From NCBI GenBank assembly GCA_017620135.1, contig JAFZQZ010000081.1, forward strand, positions 1 to 64,000: a DNA stretch of 64,000 bases, in the 5' to 3' direction. Below, in pieces: positions 1 through 8,906 of the stretch. The translations under genes and the position numbers were made by a program. The stretch is from Bacillota bacterium (GTDB lineage Bacteria > Bacillota > Clostridia > Lachnospirales > Bianqueaceae). Every line of letters begins with the position of its first letter. Position 1 is the stretch's first letter. The notes under the pieces were generated by a model. That model was given only the letters and a program-made list of their open reading frames with translations, was not told the origin of the DNA and did no database searches.

Positions 1-984
1 CTTAGAAGAAGCGCCGGGAAACTCGCGGCTTTCTCAGAACTTCTCGGTAAGTTCCGCGGCGCCAACGAGAGTGGGATCAGTATCTGCGCGCTGATCCGGC
101 TGATCCTGAAAGAAACAGAGTATATCGCCTATCTGCAGGCAGACGATCCGACCAAGCTGGAAGACCGTCAGCAGAACATCGATGAACTGATCGCCCGTGC
201 GGACCAGTATGAATCGCAGAACGAAGAACCGTCCCTGACCGGATTTTTGGACGAACTGGCGCTGGTGGCCGCGATCGATGAATTCGAAGAAGGCGCCGAC
301 GTCGTATCTCTGATGACACTGCATTCCGCCAAGGGACTGGAGTTTCCGGTGGTGTTCATGACCGGAATGGAGGATGGGATCTTCCCCGGCTATATGAGCA
401 TGACGTCCACCAGTCCGGAGGATCTGGAAGAAGAAAGAAGATTATGCTATGTAGGGATCACGAGAGCGCAGAAAAAGCTTTATCTCAGCTACGCCAAATC
501 CCGCCATGTGCATGGAATGGAACAGCTTTCCAAACCGTCGATCTTTTTGAGAGAATTGCCGAACAGCGCGATCACACGTGAGTCATCGGAGGATCCGGTC
601 ATGGATGATTTGCCGGACTTTTTGTCCCGTCCGGCGAGCAGGGCTTACGGGAGGACCGGGCGAAGCCTTTGGGCAGAGGAGATCCGGGAAAGAGAGAATC
701 CTTATCTGTCCCGGCCAAGGACAGCTGGATCCGGCAATTTGGGAACGCGGCCGTTTTCCGGAGGGCATGAAATGTCCAAAGGAGAATCTTCTGAACGTCC
801 CATTCAGGCGCCTTCCGGGATGGAGACGCTTCAGGTGGGAGATACGGTCATGCATAAGAAATTCGGCCTGGGAACGGTCACGGAGGTTAAATCCGTGAAC
901 GCGGATTATCAGGTCAGAGTCAACTTTTCCAAAGTGGGCGAGAAGCTGCTGTTTGCCAAGCTCGCCGGCCTGAAGAAAATGTAA
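1..984 (+). CDS. pcrA: ATP-dependent DNA helicase PcrA (UvrD/Rep family), C-terminal part
   Basis: The frame is open from the first base of the window, so the N-terminal helicase core lies upstream and only the last 327 residues are seen. Superfamily 1 helicase motif V (MTLHSAKGLEFPVVF) and motif VI (EERRLCYVGITRAQKKLYLS) are intact. After a variable linker the protein ends in the Tudor-like domain typical of PcrA (LQVGDTVMHKKFGLGTV onward), which in this family contacts RNA polymerase. PcrA unwinds DNA 3'-5' in repair and in removing transcription-replication conflicts. ligA follows after 11 bases, the usual pcrA-ligA pairing in Gram-positive bacteria. The first in-frame ATG, at 247, is internal and not the start. 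Confidence 0.95.
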   Translation, partial: LRRSAGKLAAFSELLGKFRGANESGISICALIRLILKETEYIAYLQADDPTKLEDRQQNIDELIARADQYESQNEEPSLTGFLDELALVAAIDEFEEGADVVSLMTLHSAKGLEFPVVFMTGMEDGIFPGYMSMTSTSPEDLEEERRLCYVGITRAQKKLYLSYAKSRHVHGMEQLSKPSIFLRELPNSAITRESSEDPVMDDLPDFLSRPASRAYGRTGRSLWAEEIRERENPYLSRPRTAGSGNLGTRPFSGGHEMSKGESSERPIQAPSGMETLQVGDTVMHKKFGLGTVTEVKSVNADYQVRVNFSKVGEKLLFAKLAGLKKM

Positions 985-995
985 AGGAGAGAAGC

Positions 996-2990
996 ATGGA
1001 TCCAAAGGATGATACGACAGTGCAGAAACTGAAGGATCGGATGAAAGAACTGGTCGATGTGCTGAATGAAGCCGCGCGTGCCTATTATTCCGAAGAAAAA
1101 GAGATCATGTCCAACCTGGAATACGACAGGCTGTACGATGAACTGGCGGCACTGGAAAACGAAACGGGCATTATCCTGGCCGGTTCACCCACCCAGAAAG
1201 TGGGCTATGAGATCGTCAGCGAGCTGCCGAAGGTGCGGCACAGTGTTCCTATGAAATCTCTGGACAAAACAAAAGATCTCGGACAGCTCCAATCCTTCCT
1301 CAGGGATGAGACCGGCATGCTCTCCTGGAAGCTGGACGGCCTGACAGTGGTCCTGACGTATGAAGGAGGGGAACTGTCACAGGCAGCTACCCGCGGCAAC
1401 GGAGAAGTCGGTGAAGTCATCACTTCCAATGCCCGTGTATTCGAAGGCGTGCCCATCAGGATCCCCTTTGAAGGTCACCTTGTCGTTCGCGGCGAGGCCC
1501 TCATCTCCTATGAGAACTTCAGAAAGATCAACGAACAGCTTCCGCCGGATGAACAGTACAAGAATCCGAGAAATCTCTGCAGCGGATCGGTCCGTCAGCT
1601 GGACAGCCGGATCGCGAAAGAACGGCATGTACATGTGATGGTCTATACGTTTATCGAAGCGGATGTCCCCATGGACCAGTTCCGGGATTCGAAGGAGCAG
1701 GAACTGCTGTGGCTGAAGTCTCTCGGATTCGATCCTGTGCCTTATAAAATGGTAACGAAGGAAACACTCCCGGAAGCGGAGAAGTCCTTTACCGATATCG
1801 TGCGTGATTATGCGTATCCGGTGGACGGACTGGTGCTGACGATCGACAGTATAGCAAGATCCGCGGCACTCGGTTCGACTGCGAAGTTCCCGAGAGATTC
1901 CATGGCCTTCAAATGGCAGGACGAACAGGCGCCCACGAAACTGCTGGAAGTCGAGTGGAGCCCGTCCAGGACCGGTCTCATCAATCCTGTCGCGATCTTC
2001 GAGCCGGTGGAACTGGAGGGAACGACCGTCAAACGGGCTAGTATCCATAACGTCAGCATTATCCGGGAGCTGAAGCTGGGCATCGGGGATACGATCACGG
2101 TCTATAAAGCGAATATGATCATTCCGCAGATCGCGGAAAACCTGACGAAATCGGATACGCTTGAGATCCCTGAATTCTGCCCGCGCTGCGGCGGAAAGAC
2201 TGAGATCCTGACCAGGGAAGACGTACAGGTCCTGGTCTGCGCGAATCCTTCCTGTCCGGCGAAATCCCTGAAAGCGCTGGAACACTTCGTTTCCAGAAGC
2301 GGGATGAATATCGAAGGAATATCGGAAGCGATCATCGAGCGGCTGTCCGAGCAGGAGATCCTGAATTCCTTCGGGGATCTCTACCGTCTGAAGGATCATC
2401 GGGACGTGATCGAACAAATGGAAGGCTTCGGCGTCAAATCCTGTGATAAACTGCTCGATGCGGTCGAGCGCTCGAGGCATACGGAACTTTTCCGGCTGCT
2501 GGCTGCTGTCGGTATCCCGGGGATCGGTACCGCCGCCGCCAGACTTCTGGCTGACGCGGCAGGTCAGGATCTTCAGAAGCTGAGGGACGCGGATGAAGCA
2601 TTCCTTTCTTCCATCGACGGCATCGGCCCTGTCATGGCCGGCGATATCTTCCGGTTCTTCCGTCAGCAGGAGAATGCGGACATGATCGATGATCTGGTGC
2701 AGTATCTGGAATTTGCCCGTCCGGCTGATGAAAGTGAGGATGGAAGCAGCGAAAAATCCCTGAAAGGAATGACATTTGTCATTACCGGATCGCTGGAGCA
2801 CTTCGAAAACAGGGACGCGCTGAAAGACCTTCTGATCTCAAAAGGCGCGAAGGTGGCAGGTTCGGTGAGCAAAAATACCACCTATCTGGTGAATAATGAT
2901 ATCACCAGCACCTCTTCCAAGAATAAAAAGGCGAAGGAACTGGGGATTCCGATCATTACGGAAGACGAGCTTATTGCGATTTTACATTGA
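996..2990 (+). CDS. ligA: NAD-dependent DNA ligase LigA, divergent
   Basis: This 664-residue protein should seal nicks in duplex DNA using NAD+. Domain order is that of LigA: Ia domain (about 10-75), adenylation domain with KLDG (Lys112 as the AMP-accepting residue), VVRGE (Glu167), NPRN..GS.RQLD, and AFKW (Lys306); OB fold; four-cysteine zinc finger (Cys395, 398, 415, 420); helix-hairpin-helix repeats (about 440-560); and a C-terminal BRCT domain (588-664). The ATG at 996 has AAAGGAGAG upstream. Several normally conserved positions differ: motif IV reads DGLVLT, with Thr282 where the family has Lys; the GED(V/I)T loop reads GEVIT; and the Ia motif before EYDRL has Asn40 instead of Asp. Identity is firm from architecture and the pcrA neighbour; catalytic detail is uncertain. 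Confidence 0.93.
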   Translation: MDPKDDTTVQKLKDRMKELVDVLNEAARAYYSEEKEIMSNLEYDRLYDELAALENETGIILAGSPTQKVGYEIVSELPKVRHSVPMKSLDKTKDLGQLQSFLRDETGMLSWKLDGLTVVLTYEGGELSQAATRGNGEVGEVITSNARVFEGVPIRIPFEGHLVVRGEALISYENFRKINEQLPPDEQYKNPRNLCSGSVRQLDSRIAKERHVHVMVYTFIEADVPMDQFRDSKEQELLWLKSLGFDPVPYKMVTKETLPEAEKSFTDIVRDYAYPVDGLVLTIDSIARSAALGSTAKFPRDSMAFKWQDEQAPTKLLEVEWSPSRTGLINPVAIFEPVELEGTTVKRASIHNVSIIRELKLGIGDTITVYKANMIIPQIAENLTKSDTLEIPEFCPRCGGKTEILTREDVQVLVCANPSCPAKSLKALEHFVSRSGMNIEGISEAIIERLSEQEILNSFGDLYRLKDHRDVIEQMEGFGVKSCDKLLDAVERSRHTELFRLLAAVGIPGIGTAAARLLADAAGQDLQKLRDADEAFLSSIDGIGPVMAGDIFRFFRQQENADMIDDLVQYLEFARPADESEDGSSEKSLKGMTFVITGSLEHFENRDALKDLLISKGAKVAGSVSKNTTYLVNNDITSTSSKNKKAKELGIPIITEDELIAILH

Positions 2991-3015
2991 CCAAATGCAC
3001 AGTATATGGTATATT
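2987..3015 (+). promoter_or_regulatory. Candidate sigma-A promoter for the glycogen operon
   Basis: TTGACC (2987-2992) and TATATT (3010-3015) are 17 bases apart, with an extended -10 TGG at 3007-3009. The -35 box includes the ligA stop codon. A second TATAAT at 3019-3024 has only a weak -35 (TGCACA, 2996-3001) at 17 bases. No terminator is seen between ligA and glgB, so readthrough from ligA is also possible. Confidence 0.65.
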
Positions 3016-3069
3016 TACTATAATAAGTCGGTCAAATTCGACAAATAATGATCGAAGAAGAGGAACATC

Positions 3070-5022
3070 ATGAACACACAGGACAATTTTGACTCGTATG
3101 TATTTCATGAAGGTACAAATTACCGAGCTTATTCCTACTTCGGGCAGCACCCGGCGGTAGACGCGGAAGGGAATCCATGTACTGTCTTCAGGGTATGGGC
3201 CCCACATGCGTGGGATGTGAAAGTCATCGGCGATTTCAATGGATGGCAGGAGTGGAATGCGATCCAGATGGTCCGGATGCCGGATCAGAGCATCTGGGAA
3301 GGTTTCGCTTACGGTCTGAAGACCTATGACACCTATAAATACCGCGTGGTTGGCTCGGACGGACGGGTCGTTTTAAAGAGCGATCCTTTCGGTTTTCATA
3401 TGGAAACAAGGCCGGCGACCGGGTCCAAGATCTACGATATCAACGGCTACGAATGGCATGACGAAAAATGGCTTGCCAAGCGTGCGAAAACGGTTCCGTA
3501 CCGTGCGCCGATGAATATCTATGAGATGCATCTTGGTTCCTGGAAAATGCGTGACGGCGGTGAATTCTACGACTATGTTTCCATCGCGCAGGAAGTGGTC
3601 AAATATGTCAAGGAAATGGGCTATACCCATATCGAGGTCATGCCTTTATCGGAATATCCTTTCGACGGCTCCTGGGGATACCAGGTGCTGGGATATTTTG
3701 CGCCTACTTCCCGTTTCGGAACGCCGAAGGATCTCATGAAATTCGTGGATATCTGCCATCAGCACGGGATCGGCGTCATCATGGACTGGGTACCCGCCCA
3801 CTTCCCAAAGGATGAGCCGGGCCTGGCCATGTTTGACGGTCAGGCGCTTTACGAGTACGAGGATCCCAGAAAAGGCGAGCATTACGAATGGGGCACCAAG
3901 GTCTTTGACTACGGAAAGAAGGAAGTCGTCAGCTTCCTGATCTCCAGCGCGATGTACTGGCTGGATATGTATCATGTGGACGGACTTCGTGTCGATGCCG
4001 TCGCCGCCATGCTGTATCTGGACTACTGCCGTAAGGACGGCGAATGGGTCGCGAACAAGTACGGCGGAAGAGAGAACCTGGAAGCCGTCGAGTTCCTTCA
4101 GACACTGAACAAGGCTGTTTTCAAGGAGCATCCCGGTGCCCTGATGATCGCGGAGGAATCCACTGCCTGGCCGCTGGTGACCAAGCCGGTGGAGGATGGC
4201 GGTCTTGGATTCAACTTCAAGTGGAACATGGGCTGGATGAACGATATGCTGTGCTATGTGCAGATGGATCCGTTCTTCCGCCGTGACCATCACAACAATA
4301 TCACCTTCTCGCTGACCTACGCTTTCTCCGAGAACTATATCCTGCCCATGTCGCACGATGAAGTCGTGCATGGCAAGAAGTCCCTGCTGGACAAGCAGCC
4401 GGGCGATTACGGCATGAAGTTCTCCGGACTGCGCGCTTTCTACGGCTATATGATGGGACATCCCGGGAAAAAGATGCTGTTCATGGGAGGCGAGTTCGGG
4501 CAGTTCATCGAGTGGGATTATCACAAACAGCTCGACTGGTTCCTGCTTAGCTACAACATGCATCAGAAACTGCATGAATATGTGAAGGATCTGAATCATT
4601 TCTATCTGAAGCATTCGTCCATGTATGAACAGGATGATTCCTGGGACGGCTTCAAATGGATCTGTTATGATGACAACACACAGAATATCGTTTCCTTCCG
4701 CCGGATCGACCGGGACGGAAAGGAAGTGGTATGTGTCGTGAACTTCGCGCCGGTACTGCGTGAACACTACAGGATCGGTGTGGAAAAATACGCTTATTAT
4801 GTCGAAGCGCTGAACAGTGATGACGAGAAGTACGGAGGTTCCGGCGTGAAGAATGAGGGATGGATCCCGGCAGAGGAGATTCCGATGCACCGGTACGATT
4901 ATTCCATCGATATCACGGTACCGCCGCTTAGCGCTGTCTATTTCACACTGAGACCGAAGCGTAAACCCAAAGCCAAAGCGGACGAAGCCGACAAGGCTGA
5001 GAAAGCAGAAAAAGCAGAATAA
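3070..5022 (+). CDS. glgB: 1,4-alpha-glucan branching enzyme GlgB
   Basis: GlgB (650 residues) introduces alpha-1,6 branches into glycogen. It has the N-terminal CBM48-like region (VFRVWAPHAWDVKVIGDFNGW, about 39-59), the EMHLGSW motif at 152-158, and a GH13 barrel with nucleophile Asp309 in DGLRVDAVAA, acid/base Glu362 in IAEESTAWP, and the third acidic residue in LPMSHDEVVHGK. The tail is a low-complexity Lys/Ala/Glu stretch. ATG at 3070 follows a purine-rich site. It is the first gene of the glgB-C-D-A-P operon; glgC starts 31 bases after it with no terminator. Identification is secure. Confidence 0.97.
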   Translation: MNTQDNFDSYVFHEGTNYRAYSYFGQHPAVDAEGNPCTVFRVWAPHAWDVKVIGDFNGWQEWNAIQMVRMPDQSIWEGFAYGLKTYDTYKYRVVGSDGRVVLKSDPFGFHMETRPATGSKIYDINGYEWHDEKWLAKRAKTVPYRAPMNIYEMHLGSWKMRDGGEFYDYVSIAQEVVKYVKEMGYTHIEVMPLSEYPFDGSWGYQVLGYFAPTSRFGTPKDLMKFVDICHQHGIGVIMDWVPAHFPKDEPGLAMFDGQALYEYEDPRKGEHYEWGTKVFDYGKKEVVSFLISSAMYWLDMYHVDGLRVDAVAAMLYLDYCRKDGEWVANKYGGRENLEAVEFLQTLNKAVFKEHPGALMIAEESTAWPLVTKPVEDGGLGFNFKWNMGWMNDMLCYVQMDPFFRRDHHNNITFSLTYAFSENYILPMSHDEVVHGKKSLLDKQPGDYGMKFSGLRAFYGYMMGHPGKKMLFMGGEFGQFIEWDYHKQLDWFLLSYNMHQKLHEYVKDLNHFYLKHSSMYEQDDSWDGFKWICYDDNTQNIVSFRRIDRDGKEVVCVVNFAPVLREHYRIGVEKYAYYVEALNSDDEKYGGSGVKNEGWIPAEEIPMHRYDYSIDITVPPLSAVYFTLRPKRKPKAKADEADKAEKAEKAE

Positions 5023-5053
5023 TTAAATCATCATATCTTTGAAGGAGGATACC

Positions 5054-6274
5054 ATGCGCACGAAAAAAAGGACCGTAGCTATGCTTCTGGCCGGTGGCCA
5101 GGGGTCCCGTCTGGGCGTGCTGACCAAAAAGGTTGCCAAACCGGCAATTCCCTTTGGCGGCAAGTACCGGATCATCGATTTTCCCCTGAGTAACTGTGTT
5201 AACTCAGGCATTGACACAGTGGGTGTACTGACTCAGTACATGCCGCTGGATCTGAACGCTTATATCGGCAACGGCCAGCCCTGGGATCTGGACCGCAACG
5301 ATGGCGGTGTTTCCGTACTGCCGCCGTACAGCCGCGGTGCAAATGATGAATGGTACAAAGGCACCGCCAATGCCATTTATCAGAACATGCACTTCATCGA
5401 GCGTTATGATCCGGAATATGTGGTCATTCTTTCCGGCGACCATATCTACAAGATGGATTACAACGCGATGATCGAGTATCATGAGGAGAAGGGTGCTTCC
5501 GCAACGATCGCCGCGCTCAACGTGACGCTGGAAGAAGCCAGCCGCTTCGGTATCCTCAATACGAATGAAGACAACAAGGTTTATGAGTTCGAAGAGAAAC
5601 CGAAACATCCCAAATCAACCAAGGCTTCCATGGGCGTTTATGTCTTTACCTGGGCCAAGCTGAAGAAGTATCTGGAAGAAGATGAGGCGGATCCTACCTC
5701 CAGCAATGACTTCGGAAAGAATATCATCCCGAACATGCTGAACGCCGGCGAACCGCTTTACACCTATGAATTCGCGGGATACTGGAAAGACGTCGGAACA
5801 CTGCAGTCTCTGTGGGAAGCGAACATGGAATTGTTGCTGGAAGATTCTCCCGTCAAACTGAATGACAACACCTGGAAGATCTACGCCCGCAATCCCAATG
5901 AGCCTCCGGTTTATAACGGACCTAATTCCGATATCAGGAACTCCATGGTCTGCGAAGGCTCCGTGATCAACGGCAAGGTCGAGCATTCCGTGATCTTCTA
6001 CGGCGTGCATATCGGCGAAGGCGCTGTGATCAAGGATTCCGTGATCCTGCCCAATTCTGTGATCGGCGACGGCGCGATCGTCGAGTATTCGATCATCGGT
6101 CAGGAGACGAAGGTAGGCAAAGGTGCCAGGATCGGCGCAGCGGAAGAAGTCGCGAAAGCATTCTGCGAACCAGGCAAGATGACAGGTTATATGGCAGTTC
6201 TGGCAGATGAAATCAAGATCGGAGACGGTGTCGTCGTCAAACCGGGCGAGATGCTGGATCAGGATCGTGTCTAA
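5054..6274 (+). CDS. glgC: Glucose-1-phosphate adenylyltransferase, catalytic subunit GlgC
   Basis: GlgC makes ADP-glucose from glucose-1-phosphate and ATP, the committed step of glycogen synthesis. The nucleotide-binding loop GGQGSRLG is complete (residues 14-21), followed by [14 protein letters not shown], the [10 protein letters not shown] segment and C-terminal left-handed beta-helix hexapeptide repeats ([16 protein letters not shown]). I place the start at ATG 5054 (406 residues) because AGGAGG at 5044-5049 is correctly spaced; a TTG 15 bases upstream would overlap that site. glgD follows after 14 bases; the two proteins probably form a mixed enzyme. Confidence 0.97.
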   Translation: MRTKKRTVAMLLAGGQGSRLGVLTKKVAKPAIPFGGKYRIIDFPLSNCVNSGIDTVGVLTQYMPLDLNAYIGNGQPWDLDRNDGGVSVLPPYSRGANDEWYKGTANAIYQNMHFIERYDPEYVVILSGDHIYKMDYNAMIEYHEEKGASATIAALNVTLEEASRFGILNTNEDNKVYEFEEKPKHPKSTKASMGVYVFTWAKLKKYLEEDEADPTSSNDFGKNIIPNMLNAGEPLYTYEFAGYWKDVGTLQSLWEANMELLLEDSPVKLNDNTWKIYARNPNEPPVYNGPNSDIRNSMVCEGSVINGKVEHSVIFYGVHIGEGAVIKDSVILPNSVIGDGAIVEYSIIGQETKVGKGARIGAAEEVAKAFCEPGKMTGYMAVLADEIKIGDGVVVKPGEMLDQDRV

Positions 6275-6288
6275 GGAGGTGAAAACGC

Positions 6289-7431
6289 ATGAAAAGCACA
6301 ATGGGTCTTTTGTTCGCCTATCAGAACGATGAGCAGATGAAAGCGCTCACACAGAAGCGTGCGCTTTCTTCCATTCCTTTCGGCGGACGTTACAGGATCG
6401 TAGACTTCGCTCTTTCGAATCTGGTCAATTCCGGTATCACCAAGGTAGGTATCATCACCAGAGACAGCTATCAGTCTCTGATGGACCATCTGGGATCCGG
6501 TAAAGAATGGGATCTTTCCCGTAAGAACGGCGGCATGTATCTGCTTCCGCCTTTCTCACAGGGCGGATCCGGCTACGCCGGCACCGGTGTTTACCGCGGC
6601 AAGATGGAAGCGCTTCTGAACGCTGCCAACTTCATCCGTAAATCCGATGCGGAAAACGTGATCCTTACTTCCGCGGACTGTATCTTCAATATGGACTTCC
6701 GTGACGTCGTGGATTTCCATGAGGAGAAGGAAGCGGATATTACCGTTATTTATCATAAGGCTGTTCTGGAGCAGAAGGACAACGGCGAGACCGGTACCAT
6801 TTATACCGTCGGTGAAGATGGCAGGATCCTGGATGTAGCGATCAATCCTTCTCCCGCGCTGGTGAAGGGCGAAGTCAACCTGGGCATCAGCCAGATCGTG
6901 ATCGGCCGGGGCCTTCTGGAGACGCTGATCGCCGAGTGCGCGAGCCATAATATGTACAGCCTGCACAGAGATGTTCTGCAAAGACGGGTCAATGATCTCA
7001 AAATTTATGGCTATGAATATGACGGATATTGTGCTAAAATTGATTCCGTTGCGTCCTATTTCGACGCCAACATGGATCTTTTGAACGAGGATATCCGCAA
7101 AGCGCTGTTCTATACCGACAGACAGATCTTCACCAAGATCCGTGACGAGTCTCCCGCGATCTACCGCGATGGTTCGAACGTAAAGAATTCGCTGGTCGCG
7201 GACGGCTGCATTATTGAAGGCACCGTCGAGAACAGCGTGATCTTCCGCGGTGTGCGCGTCCGTAAAGGCGCGGTCATCCGCAACAGCATCGTGATGCAGG
7301 ACTGTGAGATCCAGGCAGGATCACAGCTTGAATATGCCATTATCGATAAAGACGTCGTTATACGTGAGAACCGTAAACTCTTCGGTTATAAGATGTATCC
7401 CATGGTTCTCGCAAAAGGTTCGGTGGTTTAA
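6289..7431 (+). CDS. glgD: Glucose-1-phosphate adenylyltransferase-like subunit GlgD
   Basis: GlgD is a GlgC paralogue found beside glgC in Bacillota. The protein (380 residues) keeps FGGRYRIVDFALSN, the TSADCIFNMDF segment and the C-terminal beta-helix repeats, but its N-terminus (MGLLFAYQNDEQMKAL) has no GGxGxRL nucleotide loop. It is therefore inferred to act as a regulatory or stabilising partner of GlgC rather than as an independent enzyme, as known for the family. AAGGAGGTG precedes ATG 6289. glgA begins two bases after its stop, so the two are translationally close. Confidence 0.95.
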   Translation: MKSTMGLLFAYQNDEQMKALTQKRALSSIPFGGRYRIVDFALSNLVNSGITKVGIITRDSYQSLMDHLGSGKEWDLSRKNGGMYLLPPFSQGGSGYAGTGVYRGKMEALLNAANFIRKSDAENVILTSADCIFNMDFRDVVDFHEEKEADITVIYHKAVLEQKDNGETGTIYTVGEDGRILDVAINPSPALVKGEVNLGISQIVIGRGLLETLIAECASHNMYSLHRDVLQRRVNDLKIYGYEYDGYCAKIDSVASYFDANMDLLNEDIRKALFYTDRQIFTKIRDESPAIYRDGSNVKNSLVADGCIIEGTVENSVIFRGVRVRKGAVIRNSIVMQDCEIQAGSQLEYAIIDKDVVIRENRKLFGYKMYPMVLAKGSVV

Positions 7432-7433
7432 GT

Positions 7434-8873
7434 ATGAAAGTATTATACGTCTCTGCTGAGGCTGTCCCGTTTGCGAAATCGGGCGGCCTCGGCGACGTCG
7501 CCGGTGCGCTTCCGGCCGCGCTTCGCCGCCGGATGGTAGGCTGCCGCGTCGTGCTTCCGCTGTATCAGGAGATCCCCCAGGAACTGAAAGATCAGATGCA
7601 TTTCGTCAAAGAAATGTGGGTCCCGCTTTCCTGGAGAAGTCAGTACTGCGGTATTTTCGAAGCGAAAGTCGGCGATGTCATCTACTATCTGCTGGATAAT
7701 CAGTATTATTTCGGCCGTAAGGGTTATTACGGCCACTATGATGACGCGGAGCGTTTTGCGTTCTTCTCTAAAGCGGCGCTGGAGATGCTGCAGCACATCG
7801 ATTTCGAACCCGATGTGATGAACTGTAATGACTGGCAGACCGGTCTGGTACCGTTCTACCTGAACAAGTTCTACCGCGGGGTCAATGAGATGTACGCGAA
7901 GCTTCAGGTCGTTTACACGATCCATAACATCCAGTATCAGGGCATTTTCTCGCCGGATATCGTCGAGAACGTGCTTGGTGTGGACTGGAATGACTATGCC
8001 GGCGGATATCTGCAGTTCGACAACTGTGTCAACTATATGAAGACCGGTATTCTGGCAGCCAGCTGGATCACCACCGTTTCTCCGACCTATGCCGAAGAGA
8101 TCAAGGATCCGTTCTTCGCTCATGGCCTGCAGGATCTTCTCCGTCAGGAGAGCCCGAAGCTGTCCGGGATCGTCAACGGTATCGATACGGTGATGTATGA
8201 TCCGAAAACGGACACCCACCTGTTCAAGAATTATTCGCTGGAGACCATCGAGGACAAGAAGGTCAACAAGCTGGAACTGCAGAAACTTTTGAATCTCAAT
8301 CAGAAGGCCGATGTCCCGATCATCGCGATCGTCTCCAGACTGGCGGACCATAAAGGTCTCGATCTGGTAGCGGCTGTGCTGAATGATATCCTTGGTGATG
8401 ATGTGCAGCTGGTGGTCCTTGGAGTAGGCGAGTGGCAGTATGAAGAGATGCTTCGTTCCGCCGCCAGGGCTTATCCGGGCAAGGTTTCCGCGAATATCCT
8501 CTTCAATATCGATCTGGCGCAGAAGATCTATGCAGGCGCGGATATGCTGCTGATGCCGTCGCTCTCTGAACCGTGCGGCTTGTCGCAGATGATCGCCATG
8601 CGTTACGGTACCATTCCGATCGTCCGGGAGACCGGCGGCCTGAAGGACACCGTACAGCCGTTTATCGCTGCTGACGGTACGGGCAACGGCTATTCCTTCG
8701 CGCAGTATAACGCCCATGACATGCTGTATGTCATCCGTCAGGCAGTAGCGGATTATCACGATTCAGAAAAATGGGCCAAAGTGATGAAGAATGCCATGGA
8801 GACCGATGTTTCCTGGAACGGACCGGCCAAAGATTATATCGCTCTTTACCGGAAGATCACCGGAAAAAGATAA
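7434..8873 (+). CDS. glgA: Glycogen synthase GlgA (GT5)
   Basis: GlgA transfers glucose from ADP-glucose to the non-reducing end of a growing alpha-1,4-glucan. It has 479 residues, the usual length. The N-terminal ADP-glucose loop KSGGLGD begins at Lys15; the GT-B C-terminal half carries SEPCGLSQMIAMRYGTIPIVRETGGLKDTV, shown here only in part, the family's conserved nucleotide-sugar region. It starts two bases after glgD, with a purine-rich stretch in the end of glgD as the ribosome site, and is followed by glgP after 33 bases without a terminator. Confidence 0.97.
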   Translation: MKVLYVSAEAVPFAKSGGLGDVAGALPAALRRRMVGCRVVLPLYQEIPQELKDQMHFVKEMWVPLSWRSQYCGIFEAKVGDVIYYLLDNQYYFGRKGYYGHYDDAERFAFFSKAALEMLQHIDFEPDVMNCNDWQTGLVPFYLNKFYRGVNEMYAKLQVVYTIHNIQYQGIFSPDIVENVLGVDWNDYAGGYLQFDNCVNYMKTGILAASWITTVSPTYAEEIKDPFFAHGLQDLLRQESPKLSGIVNGIDTVMYDPKTDTHLFKNYSLETIEDKKVNKLELQKLLNLNQKADVPIIAIVSRLADHKGLDLVAAVLNDILGDDVQLVVLGVGEWQYEEMLRSAARAYPGKVSANILFNIDLAQKIYAGADMLLMPSLSEPCGLSQMIAMRYGTIPIVRETGGLKDTVQPFIAADGTGNGYSFAQYNAHDMLYVIRQAVADYHDSEKWAKVMKNAMETDVSWNGPAKDYIALYRKITGKR

Positions 8874-8906
8874 ATTTGTAACACGTTAGTTAGGGGAAAG
8901 TTTTTA

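Noticed and set aside
1377-2801. Minus-strand reading frame of 474 codons inside ligA
   Set aside because: Shadow of ligA caused by codon bias; no ribosome site and no recognisable protein.
7443-8759. Minus-strand reading frame of 438 codons inside glgA
   Set aside because: Antisense shadow of a clearly identified gene; similar shadows lie under glgP, dnaK and others.
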